The notes under the pieces: generated by a model
Databases searched by the model: none
Seen by the model: the letters and a program-made list of their open reading frames with translations, nothing else
What the model was told of the DNA's origin: nothing
Translations under genes and position numbers: made by a program
NCBI GenBank assembly: GCA_028288785.1
Contig: JAQGHV010000065.1
Span: 1 to 39,015, forward strand
From: Rhodospirillales bacterium
Lineage (GTDB): Bacteria > Pseudomonadota > Alphaproteobacteria > Acetobacterales > Acetobacteraceae
DNA length: 39,015 nt
Direction: 5' to 3'
Part shown: positions 1 to 7,531 of the stretch, in pieces
Position numbering within the stretch: position 1 is the first letter of the stretch
Layout of the letters: each line of letters opens with the position of its first letter

Positions 1-1
1 C

Positions 2-676
2 ATGCCGGAAGTGGAATACACCGCCTTCCACAAATACAAGGAGATGAAGGACAAGTTCGACTACATGCAGTCCTTCAGCATGGAGAGCAAGCACGAGATC
101 GCCAAGACCCTGGCGGCTTTTGGTGCCTTTACCGAGGGCCTGCAATTATTCGCGTCCTTCGCGATCCTGCTGAACTTCCCGCGCTTCAACAAGATGAAGG
201 GCATGGGGCAGATCGTCACATGGTCGGTGCGGGACGAGACGCTGCACTGCCTGTCCGTCATCCGGCTGTTCCGCACCTTCGTGCAGGAGAATCCGGAGAT
301 CTGGACCGAGGACTTCAAGCGCGACCTCTATCTGATCTGCGCCACCATCGTGGACCATGAGGACGCCTTCATCGACCTCGCTTTCGAGCTCGGCGGTGTC
401 GAGGGCCTCGATGCCGCGCAGACCAAGGAGTACATCCGCTTCATCGCGGATCGGCGCTTGCAGCAGCTTGGCCTGCAGCCGCTGTACCATATCGAGAAGA
501 ACCCGCTCCCGTGGCTGGACGAGATGCTGAACGCCGTGGAGCACACGAATTTCTTCGAGAATCGCGCGACGGAATACTCGAAGGCCAGCACGGCCGGCAC
601 CTGGGAGGAAGCATTCGGCGATGCCGTCTTCACTTCCCCCCAACCCACCGGCGACATCCTCCCCGCCCACCACTGA
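2..676 (+). CDS. nrdB: Ribonucleoside-diphosphate reductase, beta subunit (C-terminal part)
   Basis: This is the small (R2) subunit of class I ribonucleotide reductase, which houses the dimetal/radical cofactor and works with NrdA to make deoxyribonucleotides in the cytosol. The visible 224 residues contain the R2 helix with a metal-ligand Glu (FGAFTEGLQLF, about residues 41-51) and the second Glu/His pair in SVRDETLHCLSVIRLF, followed by the usual helical C-terminus. Full-length R2 proteins are about 330-380 residues, so over 100 N-terminal residues lie upstream of the window. The Met at position 2 is almost certainly internal, because the reading frame is open to the edge. The stop is TGA at 674-676. 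Whether it is class Ia or Ic cannot be decided because the radical-Tyr region is missing. Confidence 0.93.
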   Translation: MPEVEYTAFHKYKEMKDKFDYMQSFSMESKHEIAKTLAAFGAFTEGLQLFASFAILLNFPRFNKMKGMGQIVTWSVRDETLHCLSVIRLFRTFVQENPEIWTEDFKRDLYLICATIVDHEDAFIDLAFELGGVEGLDAAQTKEYIRFIADRRLQQLGLQPLYHIEKNPLPWLDEMLNAVEHTNFFENRATEYSKASTAGTWEEAFGDAVFTSPQPTGDILPAHH

Positions 677-683
677 CGGCGGG

Positions 684-742
684 CCAGTAGCCAAAAATAA
701 AAGAAGAGGGTCCGGGAGAATTCCTTCTCCCGGCCTTCCTTC
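684..742 (+). repeat. Dispersed hairpin repeat, copy A (59 bp)
   Basis: First of three copies of the same element in this window. It runs CCAGTAG, an A-rich block (CAAAAATAAAAGAAG), then a perfect 9-bp stem CCGGGAGAA / TTCTCCCGG (712-720 and 725-733) around a TTCC loop, then CCTTCCTTC. It starts 8 nt after the nrdB stop and ends 28 nt before the SCO gene start. In this orientation the U-rich side lies on the complementary strand, so it is not a classical terminator for nrdB. Confidence 0.8.
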
Positions 743-770
743 ATTGATCGGACCGGCCTATCTGCCCTCC

Positions 771-1448
771 ATGCTCCGTTTCATCCGCCTCATCACCCTC
801 ACCCTTGTTCTCGTCCTGGCGGGATTCTGGGCGCTCGCCTGGTTCGGCCGCGCGCCCGGAGAGGGGGTAACGGAAGCATTCATCCGGCGCCTCGCGAGCT
901 TCTCGGGCACCGACATGCCGGCCCCGTCCGCGGGCGGCGTGCAGCTGGCGCAGGTACCACTCGGCGGCCCCTATTCGCTGACCGACCAGACCGGGCGCGC
1001 CGTTACCGAGCAGACCTACGCGCAGGGCTTCAGCCTCATCTATTTCGGCTTCACCTTCTGCCCCGATGTCTGTCCGACCGAGCTCGGCGTGATGGCCTCG
1101 GCGATGGAGCTGCTCGGCGCCGACGCGGCGCGGGTGACGCCCATCTTCATCACCATCGATCCGGAGCGCGATACCCCGGCGGCGCTCGCCGACTACGTGT
1201 CGCGCTTCGATGAGCGCCTGGTTGGGTTGACTGGCACGCCTGAGCAGATCCGTCAGGCGGCGCGTGCTTTCCGTGTGTATTTCGCGAAGGTAACGCCGCC
1301 GAATTCATCGCAGTACCTGATGGACCATTCCTCCCTCGTGTACCTGACCGGCCCGGACGGGCGGGTGCGCCAGATCTTCCGCGCCGAGACGGGCCCCGAG
1401 GCCATGGCCGCGTCCATTCGCGGACAGTTGCGGCCCCGACAGTCCTAG
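771..1448 (+). CDS. SCO1/SenC-family copper chaperone (cytochrome c oxidase assembly)
   Basis: A 225-residue membrane-anchored thioredoxin-fold protein. SCO proteins deliver copper to the CuA site of cytochrome oxidase from the periplasmic face of the inner membrane. One N-terminal membrane segment (about residues 6-25) is followed by the copper-binding CxxxC motif FCPDVCPTE (Cys97 and Cys101) and the conserved His in MDHSSLVYL (His186), so all three copper ligands are present. The frame is open further upstream, but those residues would cross repeat copy A and would not resemble the family. The ATG at 771 gives the normal length and a proper signal anchor. No oxidase genes are in the window, so its partner oxidase is elsewhere. 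Confidence 0.93.
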   Translation: MLRFIRLITLTLVLVLAGFWALAWFGRAPGEGVTEAFIRRLASFSGTDMPAPSAGGVQLAQVPLGGPYSLTDQTGRAVTEQTYAQGFSLIYFGFTFCPDVCPTELGVMASAMELLGADAARVTPIFITIDPERDTPAALADYVSRFDERLVGLTGTPEQIRQAARAFRVYFAKVTPPNSSQYLMDHSSLVYLTGPDGRVRQIFRAETGPEAMAASIRGQLRPRQS

Positions 1449-1724
1449 GCGCCGCACCAAGGGTAATCGGCCGTGGATCACGTCTCCGTATGGCGATGCG
1501 AGATGTCGCTAATAGCTCGATCCGCGTTTCGAATTGGGCGTAACCATGCGTTGATTGTGTGCCAGGGCTTTGATACACGGGGCTTCGCGGACCAGCACTT
1601 TCAGTGCGAAAAGGTGGTGTTGGCTCGCCCTGACCCTTTCGCGCGCAAGGGGCAAAAATAGAGAATTGATGATCCCCGGCGGCATGACGCACTATGGTTA
1701 TTGAATACGTGCTCATGTGATGAT

Positions 1725-1744
1725 GTGTCAGCGGTCTTTGACAC
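1725..1744. promoter_or_regulatory. Perfect dyad upstream of the 1758 gene, possible operator
   Basis: GTGTCA (1725-1730) and TGACAC (1739-1744) form a perfect 6-bp inverted repeat with an 8-nt spacer, 13 nt before the ATG at 1758. It lies at the right end of a 309-nt stretch (1449-1757) in which I see no convincing gene. It could bind a dimeric regulator or be chance. No regulator gene is adjacent. Confidence 0.3.
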
Positions 1745-1757
1745 CTGAAGGTGACAG

Positions 1758-2042
1758 ATGAGTGATGAGACCAATGCGGATGTGGCTGTCCCTGAAGAGC
1801 GGAGCGCTGGTCTTGCTCCGCGCCACACGCGACGCCTTTCAGACAAGATCCTGATCGCCTTCCATCACGCCTGCGACCAGGCGGATTACGAGGTCGCTGA
1901 AGATCTGTTGCGCATCCTGGAGACGATGTTGACCCGGCGCCCGACCACGCCGGACGGCAATCGCCGCCGCAACATCGAGAGCCTGGTCGCGGCGCACGAG
2001 CGCTTGTGGATGCTGAAGCACCCAGAGATCAACCACAGCTGA
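1758..2042 (+). CDS. Small conserved protein of unknown function (94 aa)
   Basis: I do not recognise a named family. The protein has a polar N-terminus (about residues 1-28), then a helical core (LSDKILIAFHHACDQADYEV, continuing into AEDLLRILETML) and a basic stretch with RRNIESLVAAHERLWMLKH. There is no signal peptide or membrane segment, so it should be cytosolic. A good ribosome-binding sequence (GAAGGTGA) lies about 6 nt before the ATG. The alternating hydrophobic pattern and GC-rich third positions support a real gene rather than a chance frame. It stands alone, and the next gene is convergent on the minus strand. Confidence 0.72.
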   Translation: MSDETNADVAVPEERSAGLAPRHTRRLSDKILIAFHHACDQADYEVAEDLLRILETMLTRRPTTPDGNRRRNIESLVAAHERLWMLKHPEINHS

Positions 2043-2075
2043 CGGTTAGGGCGCGGCAGGCGTTACGCCCTACGC

Positions 2076-2807
2076 CTACATCGGAAGTGGTCCGGCCTCG
2101 CGCAGGATGGCTTCGGCCGCGGCGGTAAAGGCGTGGTCCGCGCCGTGCAGCGTGAACGGCGGAAGTACGCGCGCCGGCCCGCGCCCGCCGCGCCGCCCCT
2201 GTAACAATACCCGCTTCGCGGCGACTCTCTCGCGCGGTGCGAGCGGCAGCAGGCACAGGCTGCCGAATCCGGCTCCACGGAGCGCGGCAATTCCCGCATC
2301 GAACCGAGCCGTGGGAAGGATCAACGTGGCGGTACCGCCTATGCAGATTGCTGCGGCGAGGAAGCGGGCCCAGTCGGCCAGCGCGGCACCGTGCTCATGG
2401 GTGGCACTTGCGCGAAGCGCCTCGGGAGGCACCGTGCCGCCGGGCCAGTAGGGCGGGTTCGCAAAGCCATGCCTGAACGCTCCGAGTCGCCCACCGAGCG
2501 CCCGGTCCGCGACGTCGCCTTCAACTATCGTGGCCACGCAACCATTGGCCTGTGCATTCGCCGTGGCGAGCGCCGCCATCTCAGGCTCACGCTCCAGCGC
2601 CAGGATATCGACTCCGGGGATGCGGGCTGAGAGGCAGAGGAACGCAGCGCCGCTGCCGCAACCCGCCTCGATCACGCGATCCCCGGGCCGCGCCGGAATC
2701 GCGGCCGCGAGCAGCACGGCATCGAGCCCCGCACGCAGTCCGCGGGCACGCGGTTGGTCCAGCATCACGCGGCCACCGAGCAGGGCATCGCGCGTGGTCT
2801 CGATCAA
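2076..2807 (-). CDS. TrmN6-like class I SAM-dependent methyltransferase
   Basis: A Rossmann-fold methyltransferase of the group that includes tRNA1(Val) adenine-37 N6-methyltransferase (TrmN6/YfiC). The SAM-binding motif I is VIEAGCGSG (about residues 45-53), followed by an acidic turn (LALEREPEM). The substrate-base motif is NPPYW, typical of N6-adenine and related methylases. The start is a TTG at 2807, the only in-frame start after a stop at 2816-2814. It has a GAGGA ribosome-binding site just upstream and overlaps the stop of the DUF2007 gene by 4 nt, so the two are probably translationally coupled. The tRNA substrate is inferred from the family and not shown by sequence. Confidence 0.85.
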   Translation of the reverse strand: MIETTRDALLGGRVMLDQPRARGLRAGLDAVLLAAAIPARPGDRVIEAGCGSGAAFLCLSARIPGVDILALEREPEMAALATANAQANGCVATIVEGDVADRALGGRLGAFRHGFANPPYWPGGTVPPEALRASATHEHGAALADWARFLAAAICIGGTATLILPTARFDAGIAALRGAGFGSLCLLPLAPRERVAAKRVLLQGRRGGRGPARVLPPFTLHGADHAFTAAAEAILREAGPLPM

Positions 2808-3013
2808 TGATCCTCACCCGCCTCGCGCAGGATGCCGCGGGCGCGGACCAAATCCTCGCCCCGCACCGCGAGCCGCCGGGGGAACGCGCCGATCCCGCCC
2901 TCGACGGCGCTAATGTGCTGGTCGAGCACAACGCTTTCGATACCGGCATCGGCCAGCAGGGCCTGCAGGAAGCCCAGCCGCACCACGTTGCTCGTCACGA
3001 CGAGAATGTCCAA
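2804..3013 (-). CDS. DUF2007 domain protein (putative signal-transducing protein)
   Basis: A 69-residue protein: MDILVVTSNVVRLGFLQALL, then a segment ending in HISAVEGGIGAFPRRL and a short basic-acidic tail. This is the DUF2007 pattern, a small beta-alpha-beta fold of unknown function often found beside methyltransferase genes in alphaproteobacteria. I place the start at TTG 3013, where family similarity begins. The frame continues to an ATG at 3124, but those residues look random. Its stop overlaps the methyltransferase start (TTGA). It is divergent from the polyprenyl synthase gene, and the 289 nt between them (3014-3302) should hold promoters for both directions, although no clear boxes stand out. 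Confidence 0.78.
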   Translation of the reverse strand: MDILVVTSNVVRLGFLQALLADAGIESVVLDQHISAVEGGIGAFPRRLAVRGEDLVRARGILREAGEDH

Positions 3014-3302
3014 AGCCCGCCCCCACAAAGCCACGCCTGTCCGTATTTCAGTGGCTGGGCCGACGGCCCACACTGCCACCGGCGCAGCCTCGGCCGATGT
3101 CGCTGTCCGATGTCCGTCAAGCAACCACTCCGACGCTTATGCCCTTGCCGCAATGCCCGACAGGACCACCTTGGCGATGTGCGCCCCACCATGGCGCGGC
3201 CGTGTCGCCCTGAGCCAGGCGCACCATCGTCGCCGGCCCGGTGCCTTGCTGCGTGCACGTCTCCGCCGGTATGGTGCGCCCCCTGTTGAGAGGTCAAGCC
3301 GC

Positions 3303-4310
3303 TTGAACGCGCATACCAGGAACGCCGGCGGGGAGGACGCACTCGAAGCGCTCATCACCTTAGTCGGCGCCGATATCGAGGCCTGCAACCAGCTGATCCT
3401 TAAGCGCATGGACAGCCCTGTCGCGCTGATCCCGCAGCTTGCTGCGCATATCATTGCGGCGGGCGGCAAGCGGCTGCGGCCATTGCTGACCCTGGCGGCC
3501 GCGCGCCTGTGCGGGCATGACGGGGAGCGCCACATCCTGCTCGCCTCCTGCGTTGAGTTCATCCACACGGCGACGCTGCTGCACGACGACGTAGTCGACG
3601 AAAGCGCGCTCCGCCGGGGCCAGGCGAGTGCGAATGCGCTGTTCGGCAACAAGCCCTCGGTCCTCGTCGGCGACTTTCTGTTCGCGCGCGCCTTCCAGCT
3701 GATGATCGAGGATGGCGACGTCGAGGCCATGCGCATCCTCTCCGAGGCCTCCGCCACCATCGCGGAAGGAGAGGTGCTGCAGCTGATGATCCAGAACGAC
3801 CTTACCGCGACCGAGGCGCAGTATTTCAACATGATCGAGGGCAAGACGGCGGCGCTGTTCGCGGCTGCCACCGAGCTCGGCGGCGTGGTGGGCAAGCGCC
3901 CGGCGGAGGAGTGCGCGGCGTTGCGCACCTATGGCGGCGCGCTCGGCATCGCCTTCCAGCTGATCGACGACGCGCTCGACTATGCGGCCGATGAGCAGGC
4001 ACTCGGCAAAATGGTTGGCGATGATTTCCGCGAGGGCAAGATCACCCTGCCGGTGATGCTCGCCTTCGCCCGCGGGGATGCGGCGGAGCAGGTCTTCTGG
4101 CGCCGCGCGATCGAAGCGCGAAAGCAGGAAGACGCGGACCTCGCCGAGGCGCAGGCGTTGATGGTCCGGCGTGGCGCGCTCGCCGAGACCGTGGATCGCG
4201 CGCGGACCTACGGTGATCGCGCGCGCGCGGCGCTGGACATCTTTCCTGACAGCCCGGCTCGGCGCGCGTTGCTCGGCATCGTCGATTTTTGCATCGCGCG
4301 AGCGCGCTGA
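3303..4310 (+). CDS. ispB: Octaprenyl-diphosphate synthase (polyprenyl synthetase)
   Basis: Trans-polyprenyl diphosphate synthase that chains isopentenyl units to make the ubiquinone side chain. It is 335 residues, the normal family size. The two aspartate-rich motifs that bind the magnesium-diphosphate are present: LLHDDVVDE (Asp95-Asp99) and FQLIDDALDY (Asp222-Asp226). The GGKRLRP substrate motif is at about residues 54-60. I choose TTG 3303 because it has GAGAGG about 10 nt upstream and gives the family length; the frame runs open further left through unrelated sequence. Chain length (octa- or deca-prenyl) cannot be read reliably from sequence. Confidence 0.9.
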   Translation: MNAHTRNAGGEDALEALITLVGADIEACNQLILKRMDSPVALIPQLAAHIIAAGGKRLRPLLTLAAARLCGHDGERHILLASCVEFIHTATLLHDDVVDESALRRGQASANALFGNKPSVLVGDFLFARAFQLMIEDGDVEAMRILSEASATIAEGEVLQLMIQNDLTATEAQYFNMIEGKTAALFAAATELGGVVGKRPAEECAALRTYGGALGIAFQLIDDALDYAADEQALGKMVGDDFREGKITLPVMLAFARGDAAEQVFWRRAIEARKQEDADLAEAQALMVRRGALAETVDRARTYGDRARAALDIFPDSPARRALLGIVDFCIARAR

Positions 4311-4711
4311 CGACGAGCGGCGCGCATCGGTGACGCCCACGCGGAACTGCGTGCCGGCGACGCTGGGCGCTAAGGCCCGCTGAGGAATTGCACCGCGGCG
4401 TACTGCGCTGAACGCCCGCGAACCGCGATGCCGAAGCTTCCCGCCCAAAGCACCGACCCTAAACGACGAAGCGTGCCGCCCCCATGCCACGCGGGATCCA
4501 GGCCCATTGCGCGGAACGCAGGGACTTGCGCACGGAATGCCCAACAGCTTTAGTTGCGTCGTCGTTATGAGAGAGCGAATGCCTGTCGGGCGACAACCGG
4601 GATGGGTTCAGCTCGGGTCAGTCATCGGGTGATTGGGGTTCGTCCAAAGGCGCCCCGGTCGACCAGGGTTGGTCGAAATCCGTCGGCGATGGCGACGGCG
4701 GCGCCAAGGAC
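4311..4711. other. Non-coding stretch between ispB and the TMEM43-like gene
   Basis: I see no convincing gene or RNA here. The frame of the following TMEM43-like gene is open leftwards from 4712 to a TGA at 4568-4570. It encodes a Gly/Ser/Asp-rich stretch (for example DGFSSGQSSGDWGSSKG) but offers no ATG, GTG or TTG. That stretch may be a fossil N-terminal extension or an upstream leader. Confidence 0.4.
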
Positions 4712-5878
4712 ATGGTCGGTGATTCCGGCGTTGGCAGGGGGTTCTCGGACACCGTCACGGAGACCTCGACGCGATCCTGGTTCAGCCGGATCGGCGGCGC
4801 CTTCACTGGCGCGCTTGTTGGACTGAACCTCATCCCTCTCGCGTGCTGGCTGATCTTCTGGAACGAGGGCCGCGCCGTCGATACCGCGCGCGCCCTGACC
4901 GAAGGCGCGGGCAGCGTCGTGACCGTGGCCGCTGATCGTCCCGCTGCCGCTCGGGAGGGGCCGCTGGTGCATGTGACCGGGCCGCTCGACAGCAGCGCGA
5001 CGCTGACCGATAGCGACACCGGCGTCACCGTGAAGGGCGCCGTCGCGCTGCATCGCCAGGTCGAGATGTAGCAGTGGCGCGAGACGAGCAGCAGCAGGAG
5101 CACCTCCAACCTCGGCGGCAGCCAGACCACACAGACGACCTACGACTACAACCGGGTATGGTCCGACAGCGAGATCGACAGCGGCCGGTTCCGCCAGTCG
5201 GGCGGCCATGGCAACCCGGCGATGCCGCTGTCCTCGCGCAGCATGATCGCGCCTGAAGCGAGGCTGGGTGGCTTCCGCCTGGCCGAGCCGCAGCTGCGGC
5301 TGCTGCCCGTGACCGAAGCGCTACCGGTCGACGCCGCCACGAGCCGCCCAGTGGCGGGGCGCCGCGCCCACGCGTCGGGGCAGGGGATCTATGTCGGCGG
5401 CGATCCCGCGAACCCCTCGGTGGGCGATCTGCGCATCACCTACCAGGTGGCGCGGCAGGCGACGGTTAGCGTCATCGCGCGGCAGGTCGGCGATGGCTTC
5501 GCGCCCTGCACGACCAGCAATGGTGAGACGCTAAAGTTGGTCAGCGCCGGGACGAAGACCGCGCCGGAGATGAGCCAGGCGGCCGAGGCAGAGAACAACT
5601 TGCTCGCCTGGATCCTGCGCGCGGTCGGCGTGGTGCTGGTCTTCGTCGGCTTCTCGCTGATCTTCGCGCCGCTGCGCGTGCTGGCCGATGTGGTGCCGAT
5701 CTTCGGCAGCATTGTGGGCTTCGGCACCGGGCTGTTGGCGGGAGTGCTGACGCTGATCGTCGCGCCGCTCGTCATCGCCGTCGCTTGGTTCGTGCATCGG
5801 CCACTCACCGCCGCGATCGTGCTTGTGGGCGGCGTGGTGCTTGCCTTTGGCCTGTCGCGACTGCGCCGCGCGCGATAA
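4712..5878 (+). pseudogene. TMEM43-family membrane protein, interrupted by an in-frame amber codon
   Basis: The reading frame encodes a protein of the TMEM43/LUMA type, whose bacterial members are membrane proteins of unknown function. The N-terminal part reads SWFSRIGGAFTGALVG, then a membrane segment ending in FWNEGRAVDTARAL. At the conserved VEMYQW position the sequence is V-E-M-stop-Q-W: TAC has become TAG at 5069-5071. The same frame then continues without interruption to 5878 with the usual middle region (WSDSEIDSGRF, NPAMP) and three or four C-terminal membrane segments. The total of 389 codons matches the family's length (about 400). A single substitution therefore splits an otherwise intact gene. 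Readthrough, recent inactivation or a sequencing error are all possible. The first part alone would make a 119-residue protein. Confidence 0.82.
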
Positions 5879-5918
5879 GTTCCGCCCGCGCTGGCCGTGC
5901 CGGCAAGCTGAACCAAGC

Positions 5919-6362
5919 CTATTTGCGCGCCAGCAGGGCGCGCGACTTGGCAATGACGGCGAGCGCCTCGGCCGTCAGGTCGTATTCGGGTAGCGCGATC
6001 GGCGTCGCCCAGGCGACATCCAGCACGTCATCCGCCGCCGCCGCCGTGCCGGAGCGCCAGAGGCCGGTGTAGTCGATGATCGTGTAGTGGAACTGCGCAC
6101 GCCCCGCCGCGTCGAGCGTGATGGCGTCGATCACAGCGGCCAGGATCAGGGGGCCGGCCTCGATCCCAGTCTCCTCCAGCAACTCGCGTCGCGCGGCGGC
6201 TTCGACCGTCTCGCCCAGGTGCTGGGCGCCTCCGGGGAGTGACCAGCGCCCCGCCCGCGGTGGCTTGCCGCGGCGGACGAGCAGGACGCGGTCCGCATCG
6301 AAGATCACGCAGCCAATGCCGACCCATGGACGGGTCGGGTGGTCGCGTGGCTCATCGCTCAT
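5919..6362 (-). CDS. Nudix hydrolase
   Basis: A 147-residue cytosolic Nudix-fold pyrophosphohydrolase. The Nudix box is complete: a Gly, then E-x7-R-E-L-x-E-E-x-G spelled GETVEAAARRELLEETGIEA in the region around residues 50-72. It is preceded by the usual GRWSLPGG strand. The start ATG at 6362 overlaps the stop of the DUF4340 gene (ATGA), so it is the last gene of the ABC cluster on the minus strand. The longer open frame upstream is low-complexity antisense of DUF4340. The substrate is not predictable; similarity is to the ADP-ribose/nucleoside-diphosphate type. Overlap with the cluster may reflect co-transcription rather than shared function. Confidence 0.9.
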   Translation of the reverse strand: MSDEPRDHPTRPWVGIGCVIFDADRVLLVRRGKPPRAGRWSLPGGAQHLGETVEAAARRELLEETGIEAGPLILAAVIDAITLDAAGRAQFHYTIIDYTGLWRSGTAAAADDVLDVAWATPIALPEYDLTAEALAVIAKSRALLARK

Positions 6363-7444
6363 CCCGGCGGCGCTGCTGGAGCGGGCGCGGCAGGAGCCCC
6401 CGGCGCTGCCGGACCTTCTTCCGCGGGCGGCGCCTCGGTCGGCGGTTCCTCCGCGCGGCGCAGGTCGGCCAGCTGTGGCACGAAGGCCTTCTCTTTCCAC
6501 TGCCCGATCTGGAACGCCCAGCCGCGCCAGCGCGCGTTCAGCCGGGTCGCCTCGTCATCGCCTTCCGCCGCAAAGCGCGCCCAGACCGCATCGCCGTCGC
6601 GGGAAACGCGCGCGACCAGGATCAGATTGTCGGTGAGGGTAAAGCGCGACTCGCCGAGATCGGTACCGTGGGCCACCGTGTCGGCGGTGACATCGAGGAA
6701 GGTCAGGCTCTCGAAGGCACGCCCGATCTCATCGATGCTGGTCTCGTCCAGCGGCGGAGTCTCGGCGGGCTCGGTGACGCGAAGGGGGGAATCGACTTCT
6801 CCTGCACGCGCGAGGTCCAGCGCCGGCGCGTCGGCCCGGCGGATGGCGACGCGCAACACCCGGTCGCGGGGGATTGCCGCGATGCCGCGGTCGAGCCAGA
6901 GCGACGCATCGCCATCGATCGGCAGGCGACCCTCGGCGAGCCAGGCTTGGTTCTCGCCGCGGCGACGGATGAAGGCCGCTTCCGGCACATTGCCTTGCGT
7001 GCGCACGCGGCGCCGCCCCACGATCAGCTCCGCGATCGGCGCGCCTTGCGCGTTCAGGATGCGCAGGGTGGCGGCGGTGGAACCGGGCTGCGCAGGATCA
7101 TTCACGCCAAGCCGCTCCAGCAGTTCCGGGTTCGCCGTGCGCGGTTCGGTGAGGCGGAGTTCGGTCAGGCCGGTGAGCAGTTCACGGATGCGGTCGGGCC
7201 GCGCGGGGTAGTTGCTGCGCTCCGGAAGTACCCAGGTCTCGCCGACGCGCTGGAGCACGAGGCCATCCGCATTGCGTGTCACCTCGATGCGCGCCGCACC
7301 TTGCAGCCGCGCCGCGAGATTGGGGAAGGCGAGTTCCGCGCTGCCGGGCGTGGGTGCCGGGCCCGAGCTCGGCTTCAGCACAAGCGCCGCTCCAACCACG
7401 ACAATGGCCGCGCCAGCAAGCATCAGAAGGCTGCGTTGGTTCAT
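6359..7444 (-). CDS. DUF4340 domain protein of the GldG-type ABC cluster
   Basis: A 361-residue protein with one N-terminal membrane anchor (about residues 6-24) and a long extracytoplasmic part made of repeated strand-rich units such as GAARIEVTRNADGLVLQR and RDRVLRVAIRRADAPAL. This is the DUF4340 pattern. The C-terminus is Pro/Ala/Glu-rich and low complexity (about residues 330-361). DUF4340 proteins are regularly encoded after the GldG-like auxiliary protein of an ABC-2 transporter, as here. Their biochemical role is unknown, and an accessory role at the periplasmic face is inferred from topology and context. It overlaps the Nudix gene by 4 nt. Confidence 0.85.
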   Translation of the reverse strand: MNQRSLLMLAGAAIVVVGAALVLKPSSGPAPTPGSAELAFPNLAARLQGAARIEVTRNADGLVLQRVGETWVLPERSNYPARPDRIRELLTGLTELRLTEPRTANPELLERLGVNDPAQPGSTAATLRILNAQGAPIAELIVGRRRVRTQGNVPEAAFIRRRGENQAWLAEGRLPIDGDASLWLDRGIAAIPRDRVLRVAIRRADAPALDLARAGEVDSPLRVTEPAETPPLDETSIDEIGRAFESLTFLDVTADTVAHGTDLGESRFTLTDNLILVARVSRDGDAVWARFAAEGDDEATRLNARWRGWAFQIGQWKEKAFVPQLADLRRAEEPPTEAPPAEEGPAAPGAPAAPAPAAPPG

Positions 7445-7473
7445 TGGCTAAAAGCCCTTCGTACACCGGGTAC

Positions 7474-7524
7474 AGGGGCCTGCAGGCTCCTGGTGGGGGA
7501 GTTTGAGGGGGCGACGCCCCCTCA
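7474..7524. repeat. Two strong inverted repeats between the GldG-like and DUF4340 genes
   Basis: The 87-nt gap between the two minus-strand genes contains a near-perfect 20-bp palindrome centred on CCTGCAGG (7474-7493). It also contains a perfect 9-bp hairpin TGAGGGGGC / GCCCCCTCA (7504-7512 and 7516-7524). Neither is followed by a clear U-tract in the gene direction. They could reduce expression of the distal genes or protect the 3' end of the upstream message. Confidence 0.5.
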
Positions 7525-7531
7525 TGTCTGC

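Noticed and set aside
684-742. Classical terminator for nrdB
   Set aside because: The hairpin's T-rich side is on the other strand; it belongs to the repeat family with variable orientation to genes.
1473-1661. 62-aa open frame in the gap after the SCO gene
   Set aside because: No ribosome-binding site, no recognisable motif and an amino-acid mix close to random.
4568-4711. N-terminal extension of the TMEM43-like gene
   Set aside because: The frame is open but has no ATG, GTG or TTG; only non-standard starts exist, so I start at 4712.
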